From: Tenacibaculum singaporense
GTDB taxonomy: Bacteria; Bacteroidota; Bacteroidia; Flavobacteriales; Flavobacteriaceae
DNA length: 64,000 bases
Direction: 5' to 3'
Assembly: GCF_003867015.1 (NCBI RefSeq)
Contig: NZ_CP032548.1
Location: forward strand, 3,353,001-3,417,000
The translations under genes were made by a program, and so were the position numbers. Within the stretch, counting starts at the first letter, position 1, and each line of letters begins with the position of its first letter. Below the pieces are notes generated by a model, which made no database searches, was not told where the DNA came from, and saw only the letters and a program-made list of their open reading frames with translations. Below, one piece after another: positions 52,509 to 60,885 of this stretch.

Positions 52509-53558
52509 ATGAATATTGATATTGAGCTTATACAAGAGTCAAAAATAGATACAGTAGATTTTAACAACTTAGCTTTTGGTCGCACTTTTACTGACCACAT
52601 GTTAATCTGTGACTTTGCTGATGGAGAATGGAAAACACCTAAAATTATGCCTTACGGACCTTTATCGTTTGAGCCTTCTGCTAGAGTTTTTCATTATGGT
52701 CAGGCTGTTTTTGAAGGAATGAAAGCTTACAAAGATGATAATGATGATGTATTTTTATTCCGTCCAGACGAGAATTTTCATAGAATCAATAAATCTGGTG
52801 CTCGTTTAGCAATGCCTCCAGTTCCTGAAAATGTATTTTTTGAAGGATTAAAAAAACTTCTTGAACTAGATAATGCATGGATTAAAAAAGGAATAGGAAA
52901 CTCATTATACATTCGTCCGTTTATTATTGCTTCTGAAGGAGCTATTGCTGCTTCACCTGCTGAAGAATATAAATTCATAATTATTTGCTCACCTGCTCAA
53001 TCGTATTACGCTGGTGAAGTTAGAGTTATTTTTGCTGAAGAGTATAGTCGTTCTGCTGATGGTGGTGTTGGTTTTGCTAAAGCGGCTGGTAACTATGCAG
53101 CACAATTTTACCCTACTAGTTTAGCTCACAAAGAAGGTTATCAACAAATTATTTGGACTGATGCTAATACTCATGAATATCTAGAAGAAGCTGGTACAAT
53201 GAACATCTTTTTTAGAATAGGAGATAAACTTGTAACTGCACCAACTAATGACCGTATTTTAGATGGTGTTACTCGTAAATCGATCATTCAACTTGCAAAA
53301 GATTATAATATAGACATTGAAGTAAGAAGAGTTTCAGTTGCTGAAATTAAAGAAGCTGCAAGGCAAGGTGAGCTAAAGGAGATCTTTGGTTCTGGTACTG
53401 CTGCTGTTATAAATCCTATAAAAGGGTTTAAACACCAAAATGAAGCCTTTGAACTACCTGAAATAAGTGATTCTTATGCTTCTTTCTTTAAAGATAAGCT
53501 ACTTAACATTCAATATAACAAATTGGAAGACAAGCATAACTGGAGGGTGAAAATTTAA
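52509..53558 (+). CDS. ilvE: Branched-chain amino acid aminotransferase
   Basis: A fold-type IV PLP transaminase of 349 residues for Leu, Ile and Val. The PLP lysine is K191 in GFAKAAGNYAAQF, the cofactor-binding EEAGT follows at 226-230, and GSGTAAVINPI lies near the C-terminus. A candidate -7 box TATCTTCG (52476-52483) precedes it. It is divergent from the DUF4920 gene and is followed by a thioredoxin-like gene 67 nt later. Confidence 0.94.
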   Translation: MNIDIELIQESKIDTVDFNNLAFGRTFTDHMLICDFADGEWKTPKIMPYGPLSFEPSARVFHYGQAVFEGMKAYKDDNDDVFLFRPDENFHRINKSGARLAMPPVPENVFFEGLKKLLELDNAWIKKGIGNSLYIRPFIIASEGAIAASPAEEYKFIIICSPAQSYYAGEVRVIFAEEYSRSADGGVGFAKAAGNYAAQFYPTSLAHKEGYQQIIWTDANTHEYLEEAGTMNIFFRIGDKLVTAPTNDRILDGVTRKSIIQLAKDYNIDIEVRRVSVAEIKEAARQGELKEIFGSGTAAVINPIKGFKHQNEAFELPEISDSYASFFKDKLLNIQYNKLEDKHNWRVKI

Positions 53559-53625
53559 TCGTTTCATTAAAAAAAACTATATTAGTAAACAGAATTAAGT
53601 TTTTTTAACAAAAAATTCTAAAGAA

Positions 53626-54528
53626 ATGAGAAATATTATACCTGCTTTATTATCAATAGGAGTTGGTTTTGCTGTTTCGTTTTTTGGCTTAGATTTTTAT
53701 TCTGATTCATTAAAAAATGAAAATAAAATCGTAGCCCAAAGTAATGAAATTACTACTCCTGTAGAGACTGTAGAAACTTCTAAAGAAGAAACTCCTGAAG
53801 AAGATTTAACGGTTAATGAATCTTCAACAGGTTCAATTTCTGTTGATAGTGAAGATATTCAGAAAAGTTTTGATAATTGGGAAGCTTATACAAAGGAAAA
53901 CATTGACTTAATGTCAACTTTTACTCCTTTAGATGATGAAGGAGCTGTTATGGAAAAGGGAATCTTTTTAACCTTACTTCGTACGGGTGCATACATTCCT
54001 ATTAAATCTGAAAAAGATGGTAAAGTACAATATCAACTTACAGGGATTAACGGTTCTGCAGACGAAAAAATCAAGAAATCAATTGTTAGCAAAGCCTCAA
54101 TAGCACATCAATATTTTAAAATGGAAGGTAAAAAACTTCCTGATTATAATTTTGTTGATTTAAAAGGTAAGGCACACAATAAAGCCGATACAAAAGGAAA
54201 ATTGTTAGTATTAAAATGCTGGTTTATTACTTGTAAGGTATGTGTTGAAGAGTTTCCTGAACTAAATGAATTGGTTGATAAGTACAAGGATGACAAAATA
54301 GAATTTGTTAGTTTGGCTTTTGATAAAAAAGATGAACTTGTTGAGTTTTTAGAAACTAAAGAGTTTAAATATCCAACCATCCCTAAACAAAAAGAGTATA
54401 TGGCTAAAAAGCTAAAAGTAAAGCAATACCCTACTCATTTAATTGTAGATTCTAATGGTATTATTATTAAAATGGTTAACAATGTTAAAACATTAACATC
54501 AGAATTAGAAAGAATTATGGGTAAATAG
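53626..54528 (+). CDS. Membrane-anchored TlpA-like thioredoxin
   Basis: A 300-residue protein with a hydrophobic N-terminal segment (5-25), a low-complexity Glu/Thr linker and a C-terminal thioredoxin/AhpC-TSA domain. The redox motif is CKVC (C203-C206) in WFITCKVCVEEFP, and the cis-Pro loop reads KQYPTHLIVD. It probably acts as a thiol-disulfide reductase on the periplasmic side. The middle (80-165) is an additional helical domain of unknown role. Confidence 0.85.
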   Translation: MRNIIPALLSIGVGFAVSFFGLDFYSDSLKNENKIVAQSNEITTPVETVETSKEETPEEDLTVNESSTGSISVDSEDIQKSFDNWEAYTKENIDLMSTFTPLDDEGAVMEKGIFLTLLRTGAYIPIKSEKDGKVQYQLTGINGSADEKIKKSIVSKASIAHQYFKMEGKKLPDYNFVDLKGKAHNKADTKGKLLVLKCWFITCKVCVEEFPELNELVDKYKDDKIEFVSLAFDKKDELVEFLETKEFKYPTIPKQKEYMAKKLKVKQYPTHLIVDSNGIIIKMVNNVKTLTSELERIMGK

Positions 54529-54547
54529 CATAGAAGAACAAAATGTA

Positions 54548-54576
54548 AAAAAAGCTCCTCAATAAGGAGCTTTTTT
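54548..54576. terminator. Bidirectional terminator overlapping a coding end
   Basis: The stem AAAAAAGCTCCT/AGGAGCTTTTTT (54548-54559 and 54565-54576) has a 5-nt loop. It ends the thioredoxin-like gene, and its right arm reaches into the stop codon of the converging MazG gene. Confidence 0.85.
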
Positions 54577-54961
54577 ATTTATCTAATATCTCTTTTATGT
54601 TTGGTTTGAAGTAATTTGGTCCTTTAAGCACCTTACCATCTTCACGATAAATTGGCTTACCATCTTCTCCTAATTTACTCATATTACTTCGTTGTATCTC
54701 ATTGAATACTTCCTCTATTTTATGTTGCATTCCATGCTCTATTATAGTTCCACATAAAATATACAACATATCACCTAAAGCATCAGCTACTTCAACCAAA
54801 TCGTTATTTTGGGCAGCTTCTAAATACTCTTCATTTTCTTCTTTCATTAAATTATAACGAAGTAAATTTCTTTCTTCACCTATATTAGCGGTGGGTTCAT
54901 TTTTAATTCCTAACCCAAATGCACTATGAAATTCATGTACTGCTTCAATTCTTTTTTTCAT
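54575..54961 (-). CDS. MazG-like NTP pyrophosphohydrolase
   Basis: A 128-residue all-alpha pyrophosphohydrolase related to HisE and MazG. The metal site is MKEENEEYLEAA...EVADALGDMLY (EExxE...ExxD). It is last in an operon after an SDR gene and a HAD hydrolase gene (gap 10 nt). Together with the HAD protein it may clear non-canonical nucleotides. It is distinct from the other MazG-like protein at 36155. Confidence 0.85.
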   Translation of the reverse strand: MKKRIEAVHEFHSAFGLGIKNEPTANIGEERNLLRYNLMKEENEEYLEAAQNNDLVEVADALGDMLYILCGTIIEHGMQHKIEEVFNEIQRSNMSKLGEDGKPIYREDGKVLKGPNYFKPNIKEILDK

Positions 54962-54971
54962 TCTATATAAC

Positions 54972-55652
54972 TTATATGATTTGTAATTCTGTTTTTACTT
55001 TTTGAAAATTAAATCTTGTCCAATCTTCAATATGACTCTTAATTCCTTCTTCTTTAAAATCTGATAAATTTTTATTTCTGATACCTAAAAAGTTTACTCC
55101 TAAGTTTTTTGCAGTTCTTAAATCCCATATTCCGTCTCCTACCGAAATAATATTTTTGAATTCTTCTACTTGAAAATAACTTTTTGCTTTTTGAATTGCT
55201 GAGTTTACAATTTCTTCTCTTGTGAATAAATTATTTGATGCTTCTACTAAATTCGGAACAAAGTTTATACCTGCTTGTTCTAATTTAATTAATGCTGGTT
55301 TTAATAATGAACCTGTTGCAAAACAAATAGCATAATCGGTTTCTTTCATAAAAAAATCAACTATTTCTCCTGCTCCTTGTATTTCTTCTGTTTTTGTTAA
55401 GGACAATAGTAGTTCCGTCATTTTTTCTTCAAATTCAGGAATAAAAGAAAAACTAAAAGCTGTATTAAAATTGACTTCATAGTTTCTTTTTAAGATATAA
55501 CTATCTGTCATGTTTTTATAACTTTTCCAGTCTTGGTTTACTTTAGTTATTCCAAAACTTTTCATAGCTTCTACATACGCTTCTTGATGTTGATTTTCAC
55601 TTTTAGTTAATGTATCATCAATATCAAATACTATTAAATTTTCCTTTTTCAT
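54972..55652 (-). CDS. HAD-superfamily hydrolase
   Basis: A 226-residue phosphatase of the HAD fold: motif I DIDDTLTKSEN (D10, D12), motif II CFATGS, motif III Lys near LIKLEQA and motif IV VGDGIWD. The start is the ATG at 55652; it overlaps the SDR stop by one base (TAATG). A frame opening at 55715 lies inside the SDR gene and is not used. The substrate is unknown; the helical cap suggests a small phosphorylated metabolite. Confidence 0.88.
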   Translation of the reverse strand: MKKENLIVFDIDDTLTKSENQHQEAYVEAMKSFGITKVNQDWKSYKNMTDSYILKRNYEVNFNTAFSFSFIPEFEEKMTELLLSLTKTEEIQGAGEIVDFFMKETDYAICFATGSLLKPALIKLEQAGINFVPNLVEASNNLFTREEIVNSAIQKAKSYFQVEEFKNIISVGDGIWDLRTAKNLGVNFLGIRNKNLSDFKEEGIKSHIEDWTRFNFQKVKTELQII

Positions 55653-56383
55653 TATGTTGCCATTTTTAAAATTCTTGCTGGTACTATTTTTAGTACCCAA
55701 GCTATTAACCTCCATCTTTTTGAGATATAAGCTACTCGTTTTTTTCGTTTTATTGCTGAATAAATTTGATTAACTGCTTTTTCTAGAGGAACCATCCAAA
55801 AAATACCATCACCTAAAGCCATTGCTGTATCAACAAACCCCGGACGAATATCTGAAATAAAAACTTTTTTTGTTTTAATAGATTTTGTTTTGATATACAA
55901 ACTCTCTAAATACGCTTTTTGATATGCTTTAGAAGAGAAATAATCTGGTGCTGCTCTATTTCCACGTAGTGAAGCGATAGAAGAAATACCGACTAAATGA
56001 CCAAAACCTTGTTTTTTAAACAATTTATAAGCTAATGCATATAGTTTTGTTACACCTAAAACATTCGTGTTTATAGTTTGCTCTTGTTTATCCCAGTCTA
56101 ACTTTGGGTTTACAAATCCAACTCCTGAAGATTGTATCACCAAATGAACTTCTCCTAATTCATTTACTAACTCATTAAACACTTTTTCTACCTCATCAAC
56201 TTGTTGGATATCATTTTGCTTAATAAGAACTTGATTGAAATACTTCTTCTTTAACTCTTTCAGTTTTTCGAGCCTTCTCCCGGTTACCGCTACGATATAA
56301 TTTTCTTGTATTAGTTTTTCTACAAGTCCTTTTCCAATACCAGAAGTGCCTCCAAAAATAATTGCTGTTTTAGTTTTCTCCAT
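55652..56383 (-). CDS. Short-chain dehydrogenase/reductase
   Basis: A 243-residue SDR with the cofactor loop GGTSGIGKG (11-19), the catalytic serine in GISSIASL and YFSSK (Y148, K152). The active-site Asn is in INTNVLG. The last 45 residues (FWMVPLEKAVNQIYSAIKRK, then SKRWRLIAWVLKIV) are hydrophobic and basic, which may give membrane association. It is first in the SDR-HAD-MazG operon. Confidence 0.92.
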   Translation of the reverse strand: MEKTKTAIIFGGTSGIGKGLVEKLIQENYIVAVTGRRLEKLKELKKKYFNQVLIKQNDIQQVDEVEKVFNELVNELGEVHLVIQSSGVGFVNPKLDWDKQEQTINTNVLGVTKLYALAYKLFKKQGFGHLVGISSIASLRGNRAAPDYFSSKAYQKAYLESLYIKTKSIKTKKVFISDIRPGFVDTAMALGDGIFWMVPLEKAVNQIYSAIKRKKRVAYISKRWRLIAWVLKIVPARILKMAT

Positions 56384-56422
56384 TCTAAAATCATTCTTTA
56401 ACTTTGCTAAAAATACAATTTT

Positions 56423-56635
56423 ATGTTTATACTTATTGCTGCTAAAATGTTTGCTACAGGCAGAATCATTTTTGCGAGTTTATTTGTTATAGCTTTTATT
56501 ATTTTGATGTTTTTTAGCTACAAAAAAGATGCTAAAAACAATAAGAAATACTACCAAAATGCAGCTATTTATGTAGCAATAGGAATCGCAGTAGTAATTG
56601 CACTGTTATTCTTATCAAAACTACTAACGAAGTAA
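56423..56635 (+). CDS. Small two-helix membrane protein
   Basis: A 70-residue protein with two membrane helices (about 11-30 and 46-64) linked by a Lys/Asn-rich loop (YKKDAKNNKKYYQN). The ATG at 56423 is 39 nt from the divergent SDR start. It ends 2 nt from the stop of the K+ channel gene on the other strand, so the two genes converge. I do not recognise a family. Confidence 0.75.
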   Translation: MFILIAAKMFATGRIIFASLFVIAFIILMFFSYKKDAKNNKKYYQNAAIYVAIGIAVVIALLFLSKLLTK

Positions 56636-56637
56636 TT

Positions 56638-57558
56638 CTAATTCATTTTTGATATTTCACTTAATTTTGAGTGATCTAACACAGTGTTTCCTGCTTCATC
56701 AAAATAAAATGATGATGTGTATTTCACATCTATTTCAAGAGAAGAAAAATTGTACGAAGTAATTTGATATACTTTTTGCCCAAAAGATTCTTCATGGTAT
56801 TGCGTTAAAACATAAAGAACTCCATCTAACTCACTTATTTCTTTATTTGAATATTTATATAACGGACTTTTTTCATCTATTTCATGTACGACTGTCCAAA
56901 CAGTTGGTAAATACATAATTTTATTTCTTTCTAGTTTTAGTTCATAAAATTGTCGTTTGTATTCTCCGTTTAACTTTTTTTCTGATAGTGATAAGGTTAC
57001 AGTTATTTCAGGCTCTATCATTACTGTTTTACGACGATTCATTAACCGAAACATTAATGCTCTTCCTTCTTTAAAATCTCTTAAAATTAAATTTTCACTA
57101 AAACGGATAGATGCTTTTGCTTTTGAAAAACGCCCATACAACAATCCAGTAATAAATGAAAAGCTCAACAAGCCTATCATTGCTTCGAAAGCTGCAATTA
57201 CATTAGCTGCAATACCTTTAGGCGCTATTCCCCCATACCCTACCGTTGTTAAGGTTTGTGCACTAAAGAAAAAACCATTTAAAAGGTCGTCTAAAAAATT
57301 TCCTTTTGAAGGTGTTATTTGTTCTATTCCAATAAACACATATACAAATGCAAAAAGAACATTCAACAATGAATATCCAATAAGTATCAATGTAAAAAAC
57401 TGCCACCACGGTAATTCTATAAAAAAAGTATACAGATCATCTGCTCCAAACCTTCTATTTGCATGTACTACATTAGAGCTACCATCTGCATTAATTATTC
57501 TTTGTGCATTACTACTAGAGCTATAACCTAAGCCAGGGTCTTTTACTTTTTTTGCCAT
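56638..57558 (-). CDS. Inward-rectifier potassium channel (KirBac-like)
   Basis: A 306-residue K+ channel. The selectivity filter is TVGYG (105-109) between membrane helices (about 54-76 and 120-143), with an amphipathic slide helix (ELPWWQFFTLILI) before the first. The C-terminal 160 residues are a cytoplasmic immunoglobulin-like Kir domain (LMFRLMNRRKTVMIEPEITVT). The length and layout match bacterial Kir channels. Confidence 0.93.
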   Translation of the reverse strand: MAKKVKDPGLGYSSSSNAQRIINADGSSNVVHANRRFGADDLYTFFIELPWWQFFTLILIGYSLLNVLFAFVYVFIGIEQITPSKGNFLDDLLNGFFFSAQTLTTVGYGGIAPKGIAANVIAAFEAMIGLLSFSFITGLLYGRFSKAKASIRFSENLILRDFKEGRALMFRLMNRRKTVMIEPEITVTLSLSEKKLNGEYKRQFYELKLERNKIMYLPTVWTVVHEIDEKSPLYKYSNKEISELDGVLYVLTQYHEESFGQKVYQITSYNFSSLEIDVKYTSSFYFDEAGNTVLDHSKLSEISKMN

Positions 57559-57586
57559 GTGTTTTTTATTAACATCTCTAAAAATA

Positions 57587-57616
57587 CAAAACCGATTCTA
57601 ATTAGAATCGGTTTTG
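57587..57616 (-). terminator. Terminator of the M49 peptidase gene
   Basis: A perfect 30-bp palindrome (CAAAACCGATTCTAA and its complement) lies 31 nt past the stop of the M49 peptidase, followed on the minus strand by TATTTTT. Confidence 0.85.
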
Positions 57617-57647
57617 ATTTTTTCAACTATTTTTAAAACTGGACTTC

Positions 57648-59681
57648 TTAGTTTTTAACTGGTAAGAAGTTATAGTTTTTAGCATAGAAATTCATTTGCT
57701 CTTCAAACGTTTCTGGTTGCTTAATCTTAATATCAGTGATATTTCCATCAGCATCTGTTACAGGCTCTAATACTGGGTTTACAAATCCGCTATAAGGAGC
57801 AGATGTAAACTGAGCATTACGATCTAAAACTTCTTTATGAATATCTTGATCTACTTTTACTCCGTAACCTTCTACTAATGCTTTTGCCGCTTCAAAATCT
57901 CCTTCAGATTTAATTCTTTGTGCTTCTTTTAATAAACGACCAAAAATCTCACGAAGCTTCTCATAATCGTTAATATTATAAAAAGTTTTTCCATCTCTGA
58001 CAACTTTTTCAATTACATTATCTTTCGCTCCTTGCTCAAAAGCCCATGCTGAAACCCATTGACGGTTTACCATGTGATCTTCTTCAATATCGTCTCCTAA
58101 GTTAATTCTAATTAACTGTGTCATTAACCCGTTTCTAATATATCCGTCATAAGCAGCTTTTCCTACTTTTTGCCAGTCATCAACTAAACCTAATTCTTGT
58201 AATTTAGGATCCATTAAGTAATAAAGCCCAACTAAATCTGCTCTACCTTCTTCCATTGTAGAAGCGTAGTTTTTCAAAGTTTCTTTCGGTTGACCAATTC
58301 CTTCATTAATTACTCCAGAAGCATGCCCAATTACCTCATGTAATGCTGTATGTAATTTATCTGCTAACTTACCGTATTTAATCTCTAAATCAATTTCTTC
58401 TTGATCATTAGCAAATTCTTTTAAACGTCCAGTTCCTCCAGCATTATTGTAAGAACCTATAATATTCCCTAATGATACCGATTTAGAACCGTGTTGTTGA
58501 CGAATCCAGTTATTGTTTGGCAAATTCACTCCAATTGGAGTACTTGGAGATGCATCTCCTGCTTCACCAGCAACATTTACTGTTTTATAAGAAACTCCTA
58601 CAACATCTTTCTTTTTGTGACTTGGATCTAACGGAGAATTATCTTCAAACCATTGTGCATTGTCTGATAATACTTTCATCTTTTTAGACATATCGAAGTC
58701 TTTAATCTGTACAATTGTTTCGTACGAACCTCTGTATCCTTTAGGATCATTATATACTTCAATAAAACCATTAATCCAATCAATATTTCCTTCAGTAGAT
58801 TCTACCCAAGCAATTGCATATTCGTCCCAAGTATGTAAATCTCCTGTTTTATAGTACTCGATTAACAACTCTAATGTTTTTGCTTGCTTTTCGTTTTCTG
58901 CTACTTCTTTAGCTTTTTCTAACCAATAAATAATTTTATCGATTGCTTGTCCGTACATTCCACCAGACTTCCAAACTTTCTCCACTAGTTTTCCATTCTC
59001 ACGAACTAGCTTCGAGTTTAATCCTGCCTCAATTGGTTGACTTTCTGGTCCTTTATCAGCTTTCGCATAAAAGTCTTCTACATCTTTACTTGTAATATCT
59101 GCTCCGTAAAAATTTACTGCTGATGCTAATACATTATCTACTCCAGCTTTCTTGTTTACTTTTTTAGCATCTTTATCATTAAAAATAACTTCTAATGCTT
59201 CCGTAGATAATTCAGTATTAGTTTCTTTTAATAAAGTTTCTAAATATTCTTTAGAAAATGTAGGTTTTAGCTTATCGTTAGAGTAATGATGGTGGATTCC
59301 GTTAGAAAACCACACTCTTTTCAAATAGGTAGTGAATGCTTTAAAATCTTCACTTTCTTTATCTCCTTTAAAGTTATTGTTAATATTTTCTAAAGCAGCT
59401 CTAATTTCAAGATTGTGACGGTAGTTTTGATCCCACATAATATCACGTCCAGATAAACCAGCTTGTGTTAAATAGTACACTAATTTTTTTTCTTTTAGTG
59501 TTAACTCATCAAACCCTGGAATTTGATAACGTAACACTTTTATATCAGCAAATTGCTCAACAACATACTCAAACTCTTTTGCTTTTTTTTCTGCTACTTT
59601 AGGCTCTTTTTTTGCATCCACACCACAAGAAGTTAACACTCCTGCCGCTGCAAACACACAAAGCATTTGTTTTAGTTTCAT
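57648..59681 (-). CDS. Dipeptidyl-peptidase III-like zinc metallopeptidase (M49), lipoprotein
   Basis: A 677-residue lipoprotein (lipobox LTSC, C19) with the M49 zinc motif HEVIGH (448-453) and the third-ligand motif EEGRAD (477-482). M49 enzymes normally carry HELLGH or similar, so this variant still fits HExxGH. It should cut dipeptides from the N-terminus of oligopeptides, here at the outer membrane or in the periplasm, which suits a protein-degrading marine bacterium. It is a single-gene unit. Confidence 0.9.
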   Translation of the reverse strand: MKLKQMLCVFAAAGVLTSCGVDAKKEPKVAEKKAKEFEYVVEQFADIKVLRYQIPGFDELTLKEKKLVYYLTQAGLSGRDIMWDQNYRHNLEIRAALENINNNFKGDKESEDFKAFTTYLKRVWFSNGIHHHYSNDKLKPTFSKEYLETLLKETNTELSTEALEVIFNDKDAKKVNKKAGVDNVLASAVNFYGADITSKDVEDFYAKADKGPESQPIEAGLNSKLVRENGKLVEKVWKSGGMYGQAIDKIIYWLEKAKEVAENEKQAKTLELLIEYYKTGDLHTWDEYAIAWVESTEGNIDWINGFIEVYNDPKGYRGSYETIVQIKDFDMSKKMKVLSDNAQWFEDNSPLDPSHKKKDVVGVSYKTVNVAGEAGDASPSTPIGVNLPNNNWIRQQHGSKSVSLGNIIGSYNNAGGTGRLKEFANDQEEIDLEIKYGKLADKLHTALHEVIGHASGVINEGIGQPKETLKNYASTMEEGRADLVGLYYLMDPKLQELGLVDDWQKVGKAAYDGYIRNGLMTQLIRINLGDDIEEDHMVNRQWVSAWAFEQGAKDNVIEKVVRDGKTFYNINDYEKLREIFGRLLKEAQRIKSEGDFEAAKALVEGYGVKVDQDIHKEVLDRNAQFTSAPYSGFVNPVLEPVTDADGNITDIKIKQPETFEEQMNFYAKNYNFLPVKN

Positions 59682-59727
59682 TTATATAGTTTTTAATTTA
59701 TTTTTTTGAACGCTAAAATTACAAAAT

Positions 59728-60288
59728 TTAAACTTCATGGTATCGGAAACAGTCGGTTGTATGGTCGTTTACCATTCCTGTCGCCTGCATATGTGCATAA
59801 ATTACTGTTGAACCAACAAACTTAAATCCTCGTTTTTTTAAATCTTTTGAAATTGCATCGGAAAGCTCTGTTGTTGCCGGTACTTCTTCTCTCTTTTCAA
59901 ACTTATTCACTATCGGTTTTCCATCAGTAAAAGCCCAAATATATTTTGAAAACGTACCAAATTCTTCTTGTACTTTCATAAAAGCCTGTGCGTTGGTAAT
60001 TGTGGCTCTTATCTTTAATTTATTTCTTATAATTCCAGCATCTTGAAGCAATTCTTCATATTTATCTTCAGAGTATTTTGCTATTTTTTTATAGTCGAAA
60101 TTATCAAATGCCTTTCTAAAGTTTTCTCTTTTCTTCAAAACTGTAATCCAACTCAAACCTGCTTGGAAAGTTTCTAATATTAAAAACTCAAACAGCTTAT
60201 CATCATCATATACAGGCACTCCCCATTCATTATCGTGATACTCAATATATAGTGGGTCATCACTAACCCAAAAACACCTTTTCTTCAT
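59728..60288 (-). CDS. tag: DNA-3-methyladenine glycosylase I
   Basis: A base-excision repair enzyme of 186 residues. The zinc-binding residues C5, H17 (MKKRCFWVSDDPLYIEYHD) and the C-terminal H and C of NDHTTDCFRYH are all present, as is the aromatic pocket segment AGLSWITVL. It removes 3-methyladenine from alkylated DNA. It lies 46 nt from the M49 peptidase start on the same strand. Confidence 0.96.
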   Translation of the reverse strand: MKKRCFWVSDDPLYIEYHDNEWGVPVYDDDKLFEFLILETFQAGLSWITVLKKRENFRKAFDNFDYKKIAKYSEDKYEELLQDAGIIRNKLKIRATITNAQAFMKVQEEFGTFSKYIWAFTDGKPIVNKFEKREEVPATTELSDAISKDLKKRGFKFVGSTVIYAHMQATGMVNDHTTDCFRYHEV

Positions 60289-60387
60289 TTTCTATTATTT
60301 AATGCTGAAAATTACTGTTAAACAAATTAAAAATCAATGAAAAATGGAATAATTTTTGCGACTTTATAATTACAAATTACACTGATT

Positions 60388-60819
60388 ATGAAAACCTTAC
60401 AACATATTCTTTTTCTTAGTATTATTGGAATTATGATATGGGCTTGCAGTTCCTCGCCTATAAAAAATACTTCTAACACTCCTAAAGAGGAACCTGTTGT
60501 AATTGCTAATGATAGTTTAGAGTATGAAATTATAATTATTGACCCTGGTTTTACTACTTATTTAAACAGTATAGCCAAACCAGAAGGCTTTTACTCACAA
60601 CAATACCTCGAAAATAAAAACCGTTTGTATGTAAATACATGGAATTACCGAGCTAGAAATCCTTTACAATTTAATTCAAACATTTATGAAAACGTAATTG
60701 ATTATAGTCCACACGTTGATTATGGCTATGAAGTAAACTATAAACTTTTTAATTATTTTGAGTTCGCCCAACGAAAATACCGCATGAATTTGGGTGTAGG
60801 AATAAATCGTTGGAACTAG
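60388..60819 (+). CDS. DUF6146 lipoprotein
   Basis: A 143-residue lipoprotein (C20 after IMIWA). The body is Tyr- and Asn-rich: EIIIIDPGFTTYLNSIAKP, SQQYLENKNRLYVNTWNYRA, then YSPHVDYGYEVNYKLFNYFE. This matches DUF6146 of Flavobacteriaceae, whose function is unknown. It is divergent from tag and 66 nt upstream of sppA. Confidence 0.85.
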   Translation: MKTLQHILFLSIIGIMIWACSSSPIKNTSNTPKEEPVVIANDSLEYEIIIIDPGFTTYLNSIAKPEGFYSQQYLENKNRLYVNTWNYRARNPLQFNSNIYENVIDYSPHVDYGYEVNYKLFNYFEFAQRKYRMNLGVGINRWN

Positions 60820-60854
60820 TAAAACCTTAGTAAAAGACGTCTTTCGAAAAACTG

Positions 60855-60862
60855 TATATTTG
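60855..60862 (+). promoter_or_regulatory. Candidate -7 box of sppA
   Basis: TATATTTG matches TAnnTTTG exactly, 24 nt before the sppA start. No TTG is found at the expected distance. Confidence 0.4.
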
Positions 60863-60885
60863 CTCAAAAAAATTAACCATACAAC

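Noticed and set aside
53559..53625. Possible small gene between ilvE and the thioredoxin-like gene
   Set aside because: Only 67 AT-rich bases with no start and frame of useful length.
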